Shown here piece by piece: positions 1 to 5,007 of a DNA stretch of 5,582 nt. Position 1 is the first letter of the stretch. Every line of letters begins with the position of its first letter. The DNA lies in contig JAJZSM010000110.1 of NCBI GenBank assembly GCA_021849765.1, positions 1 to 5,582 of the forward strand, given 5' to 3'. The DNA comes from Actinomycetes bacterium (lineage in GTDB: Bacteria > Actinomycetota > Acidimicrobiia > Acidimicrobiales > RAAP-2). Made by a program: the position numbers and the translations under genes. The notes below the pieces were generated by a model. That model had not been told where the DNA came from. It was given only the letters and a program-made list of their open reading frames with translations, and ran no database searches.

Positions 1-744
1 GATCAGCGAGTGGCGGCACCCGTATTTGTTGTCGAACTTGGACTTGGTGACCGCGTCGTTCACATTGATGGCGCGAAAGAGCAGCGTACCGTCGCGCTCC
101 ATCTCGTAGAGACGGTGCACACCCGTTGTCGTCTCCTCGGACACGCCGATGATGCCGGCGGCCATCGGCTCGAAGATGCGTTCGCCGCTGGCGATGATGC
201 GCCCGAGCACGCTCAAGATGACCTTGTACTCCTCACTGGTGGACTCGTCGGGAGCCGGCACGAAGCCCGCCCGCTCGAACTCGAGGCCCTTGTGCACGAA
301 CAGCGTCGCGTCTCCGCCGTCGTCGAGGATCATCGTGGGACCGGCGTGTCCCGGCCAGCGCAGCAGCTGCTCGGTGCACCACCAGTACTCCTCGAGAGTC
401 TCACCCTTCCAGGCGAAGACCGGCACGCCGCGGGGGTCCTCGGGGGTGCCGTTCGGACCGACTACGACAGCCGCGGCCGCGTGGTCCTGGGTCGAGAAGA
501 TGTTGCAGCTCACCCAGCGCACGTCGGCGCCGAGGGCGACCAGTGTTTCAATGAGAACGGCCGTCTGGATCGTCATGTGCAGGGATCCCGCAATCCGCGC
601 GCCTGCGAGGGGCTTGGACTCGCCGAACTCGGCTCGCATGGCCATCAGGCCGGGCATCTCGTGCTCGGCGAGGGTGATCTCGGCGCGCCCGAAGGCGGCG
701 AGCGAGAGGTCGGCAACTTTGAAGTCGAAGGCGTCAGAGGTCAT
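1..744 (-). CDS. ahcY: S-adenosyl-L-homocysteine hydrolase, N-terminal half (cut by window edge)
   Basis: Cytosolic NAD-dependent enzyme that reversibly splits S-adenosylhomocysteine into adenosine and homocysteine, removing the product inhibitor of methyltransferases and feeding the methionine/SAM cycle. I translated 248 codons by hand with no stop. Visible landmarks are the substrate-binding HMT at residues 56-58, [10 protein letters not shown] at 79-88, DDGGD at 141-145, SEETTTG at 202-208 and [11 protein letters not shown] at 229-239. By alignment with the human enzyme, D142, E204, K234, D238 and N239 match catalytic D131, E156, K186, D190 and N191. About 37 extra residues lie between the D142 and E204 motifs, the insertion known from plant and many bacterial enzymes such as the mycobacterial one. 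Family members of this type are about 480-495 residues, so the NAD-binding Rossmann part lies off the left edge. The start is ATG at 744, with AGGAG four bases upstream. It lies 81 nt downstream of ychF in the same direction. Identification is very secure. Confidence 0.97.
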   Translation of the reverse strand, partial: MTSDAFDFKVADLSLAAFGRAEITLAEHEMPGLMAMRAEFGESKPLAGARIAGSLHMTIQTAVLIETLVALGADVRWVSCNIFSTQDHAAAAVVVGPNGTPEDPRGVPVFAWKGETLEEYWWCTEQLLRWPGHAGPTMILDDGGDATLFVHKGLEFERAGFVPAPDESTSEEYKVILSVLGRIIASGERIFEPMAAGIIGVSEETTTGVHRLYEMERDGTLLFRAINVNDAVTKSKFDNKYGCRHSLI

Positions 745-748
745 GATG

Positions 749-753
749 CTCCT
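749..753 (-). promoter_or_regulatory. Ribosome binding site of ahcY
   Basis: The minus strand reads AGGAG, then CATC, then the ATG. The four-base spacer is on the short side but acceptable. It supports the ATG at 744 as the start, which also matches where the homology begins. Confidence 0.65.
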
Positions 754-803
754 GTGGGTTGATCTGTGGCCGGCGCCGACCTCTGTCGTACACGCCTAGT
801 CAG

Positions 804-809
804 ATCGTA
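804..809 (-). promoter_or_regulatory. Possible -10 element of an ahcY promoter
   Basis: On the minus strand TACGAT fits the actinobacterial TANNNT -10 pattern and would start RNA near 797, giving a leader of about 53 nt. No good -35 box sits 17 bases further upstream, because that position falls on the end of ychF and reads GGTCTA. ahcY may instead be read through from ychF. I see no terminator between them: only a 4-bp hairpin (813-816 with 823-826) lies at the ychF stop, with no T run. Confidence 0.25.
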
Positions 810-825
810 GCGGCCCGTTGTAGGG

Positions 826-1905
826 CTAGACCCCAACGCGGAACTCGACGACGTCGCCGTCGCGCATGACGTACTCCTTACCCTCGATACGGGCTTTGCC
901 GGCGGCGCGCACCGCGGCGACCGAGCCACCCTCGACGAGGTCGGCGAAGGAGATGACCTCGGCCTTGATGAAGTGCTTCTGAAAGTCGGTGTGGATGACT
1001 CCGGCGGCTTCTGGAGCCGTCGCCCCTTGGGGGATCGTCCAGGCCCGCGTCTCCTTGGGACCGGCGGTGAGAAAGGTCTGCAGTCCCAGAGCGCTAAAGC
1101 CGACCCGCGAGAGCGCGGCCAGTCCCGACTCGTGCTGGCCGTAGGACTCGAGCAGTTCGAGCGTCTCGTCGGGATCGAGACCGGCGAGCTCGGCCTCGAT
1201 CTTCGCGCAGAGCACGACGCACGGCGCGGGGGCGACCGAGTCGACGAGCTCCTGGCGGCGCGTCTCGTCCGAGAGCGTCACCTCGTCGACGTTGAAGACG
1301 TAGATGAAGGGCTTGTCCGTCAGGAGGTGCAGGTCCGCGAGGGCGTCGCGGTCGAGCTCGGGCCCGACCTTGGCGATCACCAGCCCTTCATTAAGGGCCG
1401 AGCGGGCGCGCTGGACGTGGCGGAGCTTCTCGGCGGCCTCGGGGAGGCGTTTGGCGTCGCGCTCGAGGCGTGTCAGGACCTTGTCGATGGTCTGCAGGTC
1501 GGCGAGGATGAGCTCGGTCTCGATCGTGGCGACGTCGCTCGCCGGGTCGATCCGCCCGTCGACGTGAATCACGTCGTCGTCGTGAAAAGCCCGTACGACC
1601 TCGCAGATCGCGTCAGATTCACGGATGGCGGCGAGAAACTGGTTGCCCAGACCCTCGCCCTCGGAGGCGCCCTTGACGATGCCAGCGATGTCGACGAAGG
1701 TCACCTGGGCGGGCAGAATTCGCTCGGAGTGAAATATCGCGGCGAGCTGGGCGAGGCGTGGGTCCGGCACCGCCACGACACCGACGTTCGGCTCGATCGT
1801 GGCGAAAGGGTAGTTGGCGGCCAGGACGTTGTTGTTCGTGAGCGCGTTGAAGAGAGTGGACTTTCCGACATTGGGCAGGCCGACGATACCGATGGAAAGC
1901 GCCAT
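826..1905 (-). CDS. ychF: Redox-regulated ATPase YchF (OLA1 family)
   Basis: Universally conserved Obg-related P-loop NTPase that binds ribosomes and is linked to stress responses. The family prefers ATP because its G4 motif is altered. The product is 359 residues, close to the usual ~363. Motifs are G1 GLPNVGKS (9-16), G3 DIAG (72-75), the G4 variant NVDE (205-208) in place of NKxD, and G5 CAKIE (233-237). A helical, coiled-coil-like insert spans about 120-175. The C-terminal TGS domain spans about 276-358 and ends in [12 protein letters not shown]114 in the sequence DVIHVDG has the same number as the E. coli histidine reported to matter for ATP hydrolysis. I chose ATG at 1905 because homologues begin just before the [12 protein letters not shown] segment; an in-frame ATG at 1944 would add 13 residues with no family support. 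There is no convincing Shine-Dalgarno at 1905. ahcY follows on the same strand after 81 nt. Confidence 0.96.
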   Translation of the reverse strand: MALSIGIVGLPNVGKSTLFNALTNNNVLAANYPFATIEPNVGVVAVPDPRLAQLAAIFHSERILPAQVTFVDIAGIVKGASEGEGLGNQFLAAIRESDAICEVVRAFHDDDVIHVDGRIDPASDVATIETELILADLQTIDKVLTRLERDAKRLPEAAEKLRHVQRARSALNEGLVIAKVGPELDRDALADLHLLTDKPFIYVFNVDEVTLSDETRRQELVDSVAPAPCVVLCAKIEAELAGLDPDETLELLESYGQHESGLAALSRVGFSALGLQTFLTAGPKETRAWTIPQGATAPEAAGVIHTDFQKHFIKAEVISFADLVEGGSVAAVRAAGKARIEGKEYVMRDGDVVEFRVGV

Positions 1906-1915
1906 AAGGCACTCA

Positions 1916-1921
1916 AGGCTA
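1916..1921 (-). promoter_or_regulatory. ychF: Possible -10 element giving a very short ychF leader
   Basis: TAGCCT on the minus strand ends 10 nt before the ychF ATG and fits TANNNT. RNA starting the usual 6-7 nt downstream would carry a leader of only 3-4 nt, which would explain the missing Shine-Dalgarno. It competes with the better-shaped upstream promoter at 1962-1990. The same TAGCCT word occurs 9 nt before the ABC-F start. Confidence 0.35.
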
Positions 1922-1952
1922 GTAGAGCCGTGACCTCCGTCCATCTGGTGAA

Positions 1953-1975
1953 TTGAGTCGAATTTGAGGCGACTC
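1953..1975. repeat. Tandem 11-bp near-repeat with embedded inverted repeat (possible operator)
   Basis: TTGAGTCGAAT (1953-1963) is followed directly by TTGAGGCGACT (1964-1974), matching at 9 of 11 positions. The same stretch holds a perfect 6-bp inverted repeat, GAGTCG (1955-1960) and CGACTC (1970-1975), with a 9-nt centre. An 11-bp period is one helical turn. It lies in the divergent spacer between ychF and the small exported protein gene and overlaps the candidate ychF -10 box. Operator function is inferred. Confidence 0.35.
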
Positions 1976-1990
1976 CACGGAAATTCTCAA
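1962..1990 (-). promoter_or_regulatory. ychF: Candidate sigma-70-type promoter for ychF
   Basis: On the minus strand TTGAGA (1985-1990, five of six matches to TTGACA) is followed after exactly 17 nt by TCAAAT (1962-1967, four of six matches to TATAAT). RNA would start near 1955, leaving a leader of about 50 nt before the ATG at 1905. The -10 box lies inside an inverted repeat and a direct repeat (1953-1975), so a regulator could act here. Confidence 0.4.
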
Positions 1991-2000
1991 GGTCGGCCAC

Positions 2001-2006
2001 GAACAT
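2001..2006 (+). promoter_or_regulatory. Weak possible -10 element for a leaderless small-protein mRNA
   Basis: GAACAT lies exactly six bases before the ATG at 2013, where a -10 box would sit if the RNA began at the start codon itself. It lacks the first T of TANNNT and I see no -35 box. It is listed only because no Shine-Dalgarno precedes this start. Confidence 0.18.
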
Positions 2007-2012
2007 GGGGCC

Positions 2013-2330
2013 ATGCGAGGACATCTCAGTGGGCGCGTGCGCGCCTTCTCATCGTGGGCGGTTGCCGGAACCTTGACCCTCGTCCTCTCAACGGCGGCTG
2101 TCGCTCTGATGACGCACGCGTCGAATCCCGCCCCGCTCTCCAATTCGCTCTCAGCGCACTCGGCACCGACGACAGTGCCGAACAACCCGGCGGCTCCACC
2201 AACGACGGCGCCCGCTCCCGCCGTGGTCACCTATACCTACAGCGGTGACGACGGCGCGTCGGGCGACGACCAATCGCCGTCTTCGGGGACCTACGGGTCA
2301 TCGGCGTCGGGTGCCTACGGCGACGACTGA
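2013..2330 (+). CDS. Small exported or membrane-anchored low-complexity protein
   Basis: I do not recognise this 105-residue protein. It has an arginine-bearing N-terminus (R2, R8, R10), then a hydrophobic stretch at about 14-33 that looks like an uncleaved anchor or signal peptide. The AHS/MTHA region gives no clear lipobox, and the protein contains no cysteine. Residues 38-70 are rich in Pro, Thr, Ala and Asn, as in an extended wall-spanning stalk. Residues 72-105 are rich in Gly, Ser, Asp and Tyr, with three DD pairs (79-80, 85-86, 104-105) and spaced tyrosines. The Arg-rich start and acidic tail imply an outside C-terminus. Coding is supported by the signal-plus-stalk architecture and by the absence of a competing gene on either strand. 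The start is the ATG at 2013; no good ribosome binding site precedes it. The next gene on the same strand, 100 nt downstream, is also anchored. A role in the envelope is inferred only from composition. Confidence 0.7.
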   Translation: MRGHLSGRVRAFSSWAVAGTLTLVLSTAAVALMTHASNPAPLSNSLSAHSAPTTVPNNPAAPPTTAPAPAVVTYTYSGDDGASGDDQSPSSGTYGSSASGAYGDD

Positions 2331-2359
2331 CCCAGGCCGTGCAGCGGTCTCTTCGCGGG

Positions 2360-2384
2360 CGCGCTGACGCCTGACTGGAGCGCG
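2360..2384 (+). terminator. Weak hairpin in the spacer after the small exported protein gene
   Basis: CGCGCT (2360-2365) pairs perfectly with AGCGCG (2379-2384) across a 13-nt loop. No T run follows, so this is at best a weak terminator. It lies 30 nt after the stop of the small gene and before the promoter-like TACCAT of the next gene. Confidence 0.2.
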
Positions 2385-2408
2385 AATCTGACCCCTCGCT
2401 AGTCCCAC

Positions 2409-2414
2409 TACCAT
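2409..2414 (+). promoter_or_regulatory. Possible -10 element for the His-rich anchored protein gene
   Basis: TACCAT fits the actinobacterial TANNNT pattern. RNA would start near 2420-2421, just ahead of the ribosome binding site, giving a leader of about 10 nt. No convincing -35 box is seen 17-18 nt upstream (ATCTGA or AATCTG). Confidence 0.33.
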
Positions 2415-2420
2415 CGGCGC

Positions 2421-2426
2421 GGGAGG
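2421..2426 (+). promoter_or_regulatory. Strong ribosome binding site of the His-rich anchored protein gene
   Basis: GGGAGG lies four bases before the ATG at 2431. This is the clearest Shine-Dalgarno in the window and it fixes that start. Confidence 0.75.
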
Positions 2427-2430
2427 TTCC

Positions 2431-3129
2431 ATGTCCACAGACCCCACAGTGCCGACGTCGCGCCGATGGATTCCTTTCGCCTTGCTCGCCCTGCTCGGTG
2501 TCGCCAGTGTCGCTACCGCGTGGCTCTCGTCGCGTCCATCCGCGACGGTGGTAGGCCCCGAGGGTGTCGTGATGTACGCCGGGGCAGATCTGGCCAGTGC
2601 GTCAAGCACGCGTAGTGGGGTGACGACGGACGGCGTGACCTGTCAAACCGGGGCGAAGGAGGTGGTGAAGTATCACATTCACGTCCACGTCGCGATCTTC
2701 GTCGATGGCCAGCGTCGGAACCTTCCAGCGGGCATCGGCATTACTCAACCCGCCCTCGTCGAGCACTATCCCAGTGGCGAGTTCTACGACGTGGGTCTTA
2801 CCGACTGTCTCTATTGGCTCCACACCCACGTCGCCGACGGGATCATCCACGTCGAGGCGCCGCGCCAGGGCACCTTCACGCTCGGCCAGTTCTTCAACAT
2901 CTGGAACCAACCGCTGTCCGCGCATCAGGTCGGTCCGGCGCATGGGCCCGTCGTTGTCTTTGAGAACGGCCGACGGCTCAGTGGTGATCCGCGTGCCACG
3001 CCGCTGCTCCCACACGGCGACATCCAGATCGACGTGGGCTCACCCGTCGTCAGATTTCAGCCGTTCCCCTATCGCGTGAGCGGCGGCTGTGGCGAGGGAA
3101 CCACGTCGTGCTCTACGCCGACCGGTTGA
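2431..3129 (+). CDS. Membrane-anchored histidine-rich extracytoplasmic protein, function unknown
   Basis: A 232-residue protein whose family I cannot name. A short cytoplasmic start with R11-R12 precedes a membrane segment at about 13-31. The remainder should lie outside the membrane. Conserved-looking blocks are YHIHVHVAIFVDG (81-93; H82, H84, H86), LPAGIGI (98-104), CLYWLHTH (126-133; C126, H131, H133), DGIIHVEAP (136-144; H140) and TLGQFFNIW (150-158). A C-terminal beta-like part has FENGRRLSGDP (177-187) and ends near VGSP. Alternating histidines on predicted beta strands suggest a metal site, but this is inference. C71/C126 and C220/C227 could form disulfides outside the cell. I recall unnamed bacterial and archaeal proteins with the same HxHxH, CLYWLHTH and LGQFFxIW blocks, which supports a genuine conserved family, but I cannot check this here. 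It follows the small exported protein by 100 nt and converges on the ABC-F gene. The ATG is well supported by GGGAGG. Confidence 0.88.
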   Translation: MSTDPTVPTSRRWIPFALLALLGVASVATAWLSSRPSATVVGPEGVVMYAGADLASASSTRSGVTTDGVTCQTGAKEVVKYHIHVHVAIFVDGQRRNLPAGIGITQPALVEHYPSGEFYDVGLTDCLYWLHTHVADGIIHVEAPRQGTFTLGQFFNIWNQPLSAHQVGPAHGPVVVFENGRRLSGDPRATPLLPHGDIQIDVGSPVVRFQPFPYRVSGGCGEGTTSCSTPTG

Positions 3130-3136
3130 CGTCGTC

Positions 3137-3149
3137 GGCGAGCATCGCC
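3137..3149. terminator. Short hairpin between convergent genes (possible bidirectional terminator)
   Basis: GGCGA (3137-3141) and TCGCC (3145-3149) form a perfect 5-bp stem with a 3-nt loop. It fills about half of the 25-nt gap between the two convergent stop codons (3129 and 3155). There is no T run on either strand, so it may only slow polymerase or be chance. Its position is the main argument for it. Confidence 0.3.
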
Positions 3150-3154
3150 TCGGC

Positions 3155-4828
3155 TCATTCGAAGAAGCTGAGCCAGGTCGTCTCGGCGCGGTGCAGGTCG
3201 CGCAGCACGACGTCAAGCTCGCCACCCAGGCGCGTCTGCTCGTCGCGGTCGCTCACTTCGAGAAGCTTCTCGGTGAGGGTCTGCTTTCGCCGCTCGAGGC
3301 GGGTCATCTCCTTTTCCGCGTCGCGCAGAGCTCGCCCTCGCGGCACAGCGGGCGGATTCACCACACTGGTCGCGGCTTCGGGCTCGAGGATACGTGCGAT
3401 CCACGCGTCGATGCCGCCCGCCACGTCGGCCACGGTGCCGTCGCGAACTTCGAGGAGCCGGTCGGTGGTGCAGCTGAGAAACGTGCGGTCGTGGGAGGCG
3501 ATGGCGAGAGTCCCGGGCCACTCGCTCAGGAAGTCCTCGACCAGGCGAATGGTTTCCAGATCGAGGTCGTTGGTGGGTTCGTCGAGGAAGAGAACGTTCG
3601 GGCGCTTGGCGAGGGCGAGCAGCAGCTGGAGTCGCCGGCGCTCTCCACCTGAGAGCTCTCCCGACTTCGTCGCGGGAAGGGCCCCCGTGAACCAGAAGCG
3701 CTTCATCAGAGCGACGTCGGCGGGCGAGCCCGGCACGCCGCGTGGTCCCGCGACGAGCTCTTGGACCGTGGCGGTGGGGTCGAGCTCGCGGTCGTGCTGT
3801 TCGAAGTACGAGACGACCACGGTCGAGCCGTGCTTGATGGTGCCACTCGTTGGGTTCCGTCGATGTGCAAGGAGGTCAAGCAGGGTGGACTTGCCCGCGC
3901 CATTGGGCCCGACGATCCCCACGCGATCACCGGGGCCGAGCTCGAGGTTGACGTCGCGCAGCAGCGCCTCGTCGCCGTAGCCGAATGAAACTCGGTGGGC
4001 CCTGATCACCGTGGTGCCAAGGCGCGGCGTCTGGACGCTCAAGTCCAGTGGACCGCTACGCGCCGGGGCGTCGGGACGTCGGGCGAGGAGGCGATGGGCT
4101 GCGTCGATGCGAGCCTGGGGCTTCGTCGAGCGCGCCTTCACCCCGCGGCGCAGCCACGCGAGCTCGGTGCGCGCGAGATTGCGGCGCACCTGCTCAGCAG
4201 TGGCAGCTCGCTCCTCACGCTCGGCCTGGGCCTCGAGCAGACGCGAGTAGCCCCCCGCGTGCACGTAGGCGTTTCCCCGGTCGATCTCGACCATGCGGGT
4301 GGTCACCTGATCGAGCAGGAATCGATCGTGACTGACGAGGACGACGCCGCCGGCAAAGTCGAGGAGTTGCTGCTCGAGCCAACGAATTGCGTTGAGATCG
4401 AGGTGGTTGGTTGGCTCGTCCAGCACGAGCAAGTCCACGGGCCGCGAGAAGACGCGCGCCAGGGCGACGCGCTTTCGCTGTCCGCCGGATAACGAGGGAA
4501 TCGGCGCGTCGGCGAAGCCGAGCATGTCCAGGCGATCCAGCGCCGCGTCTACCTGCCAGCCCGATCCCAGGGCCTCGCGCACCGTCGACGCGGGCAGGGA
4601 TGGTTCCTGCTCGAGGACCCCTACGCGCAAGTCGCGGGGCCGACGGATCTCTCCGGAGTCAGGGGTGAGATCGCCACGAATGATCGACAAGAGAGCGCTC
4701 TTGCCGGCGCCGTTGATGCCCACGACGCCAATTCGCTCGCCACTCGAGACGGTAAGGGACAGATTCTCAAGTACCGGGCGGTCTGCGCCGTGAAAGGTAA
4801 CTCGCTGAAGGTCGACGAGGATGCTCAC
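3155..4828 (-). CDS. uup: ABC-F family ATPase, Uup-type
   Basis: Soluble twin-ATPase without membrane segments. ABC-F proteins act at the ribosome E site, and Uup is also tied to ribosome assembly and, in E. coli, to transposon-excision phenotypes. It has 557 residues. The first ATPase domain has Walker A GINGAGKS (37-44), Q-loop Q74, signature LSGGQ (113-117), Walker B with LDEPTNHLD (catalytic E138) and switch H167. The linker holds the subfamily-like WLRRGVKARSTKPQARID (225-242). The second domain has GPNGAGKS (307-314), Q344, LSGGE (392-396), DEPTNDLD (catalytic E417) and H446. All catalytic residues are present. A charged helical, coiled-coil-like tail (about 497-557) ending WLSFFE resembles the Uup C-terminal domain. 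It is shorter than E. coli Uup (635), mainly in the first ATPase domain. The start is GTG at 4828 without a clear Shine-Dalgarno. An antibiotic-resistance role is not indicated but cannot be excluded; the symbol is by resemblance. Confidence 0.93.
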   Translation of the reverse strand: MSILVDLQRVTFHGADRPVLENLSLTVSSGERIGVVGINGAGKSALLSIIRGDLTPDSGEIRRPRDLRVGVLEQEPSLPASTVREALGSGWQVDAALDRLDMLGFADAPIPSLSGGQRKRVALARVFSRPVDLLVLDEPTNHLDLNAIRWLEQQLLDFAGGVVLVSHDRFLLDQVTTRMVEIDRGNAYVHAGGYSRLLEAQAEREERAATAEQVRRNLARTELAWLRRGVKARSTKPQARIDAAHRLLARRPDAPARSGPLDLSVQTPRLGTTVIRAHRVSFGYGDEALLRDVNLELGPGDRVGIVGPNGAGKSTLLDLLAHRRNPTSGTIKHGSTVVVSYFEQHDRELDPTATVQELVAGPRGVPGSPADVALMKRFWFTGALPATKSGELSGGERRRLQLLLALAKRPNVLFLDEPTNDLDLETIRLVEDFLSEWPGTLAIASHDRTFLSCTTDRLLEVRDGTVADVAGGIDAWIARILEPEAATSVVNPPAVPRGRALRDAEKEMTRLERRKQTLTEKLLEVSDRDEQTRLGGELDVVLRDLHRAETTWLSFFE

Positions 4829-4837
4829 GTGAGGACC

Positions 4838-4843
4838 AGGCTA
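4838..4843 (-). promoter_or_regulatory. Possible -10 element giving a very short ABC-F leader
   Basis: TAGCCT on the minus strand ends nine bases before the GTG start and fits TANNNT. A start 6-7 nt downstream would leave a leader of only two to three bases. This agrees with the absence of a Shine-Dalgarno (the nine bases read GGTCCTCAC). No clear -35 box is seen. Confidence 0.35.
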
Positions 4844-4950
4844 GCGAGAGGTTCATCGCCCGTCGCTACAACCAACGAGCGAGAGAGGTCCCCGCTCGCT
4901 TTGACGTTGCGCGGCCCGTTTTTCGGTTCGAGGATTGAACACCGTAGCGA
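4842..4950. repeat. Cluster of five AGCGA words in a divergent promoter region
   Basis: The pentamer AGCGA or its complement occurs at 4843-4847 (+), 4863-4867 (-), 4878-4882 (+), 4896-4900 (-) and 4946-4950 (+). The first four alternate in orientation. They form two inverted repeats: TAGCGA/TCGCTA (4842-4847 with 4863-4868) and AGCGAG/CTCGCT (4878-4883 with 4895-4900). TAGCGA recurs at 4945-4950. The cluster lies between the divergent ABC-F and acetyltransferase genes and its left end overlaps the candidate ABC-F -10 box. A regulator binding array is inferred; low-complexity GC-rich sequence is the alternative. Confidence 0.35.
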
Positions 4951-4981
4951 GGCCCCCGTCGCGCAAGACCCCCAGCGGTGG

Positions 4982-4987
4982 GACAAT
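4982..4987 (+). promoter_or_regulatory. Possible -10 element for the acetyltransferase gene
   Basis: GACAAT, followed by CT, resembles a -10 box with five of the six preferred contacts of TACAAT. RNA would begin near 4993-4994, leaving about a 14-nt leader that still contains the ribosome binding site. No convincing -35 box lies upstream. Confidence 0.3.
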
Positions 4988-4996
4988 CTGGTGGGA

Positions 4997-5002
4997 GAGA
5001 GG
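4997..5002 (+). promoter_or_regulatory. Ribosome binding site of the acetyltransferase gene
   Basis: GAGAGG, five bases before ATG 5008, within the purine run that starts GGGAG at 4993. It decides in favour of the ATG at 5008 over the in-frame GTG at 4978, which has no such site and would sit on the candidate promoter. Confidence 0.6.
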
Positions 5003-5007
5003 CTGGA

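Noticed and set aside
10..799. Two overlapping plus-strand frames opposite ahcY
   Set aside because: The minus strand encodes clear S-adenosylhomocysteine hydrolase throughout. The plus frames carry no motif and are shadows.
745..825. SAH riboswitch upstream of ahcY
   Set aside because: SAH riboswitches occur before ahcY in some bacteria, so I looked for one. The 81-nt spacer lacks the conserved riboswitch core and has only small hairpins and the palindrome CGGCGCCG (771-778).
973..1956. Long plus-strand reading frame of 327 codons antisense to ychF
   Set aside because: It lies opposite a complete, motif-perfect YchF. Its translation is compositionally like a GC-rich shadow (Gly/Arg/Asp/Val/Leu) with no recognisable domain, and such frames are expected on the reverse of high-GC genes.
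3089..3980. Plus-strand frames of 187 and 290 codons opposite the ABC-F gene
   Set aside because: Ser/Arg-rich or low-information translations with no domain. The minus strand has all ABC-F motifs in one frame.
3155..4828. ABC-F gene as an antibiotic-resistance determinant
   Set aside because: The linker and C-terminal helical tail resemble the housekeeping Uup type, no resistance genes lie nearby, and no leader-peptide attenuator is seen upstream of the GTG start.
4901..4929. TTGACG (4901-4906) as a -35 box on the plus strand
   Set aside because: At 17-18 nt spacing the next hexamer is CGGTTC or GGTTCG, which does not resemble a -10 box.
4907..4966. Inverted repeat TTGCGCG (4907-4913) with CGCGCAA (4960-4966) as a structured leader
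   Set aside because: A 7-bp match over a 46-nt centre is about what chance gives in a GC-rich spacer of this size, and it lies upstream of the likely RNA start of the acetyltransferase.
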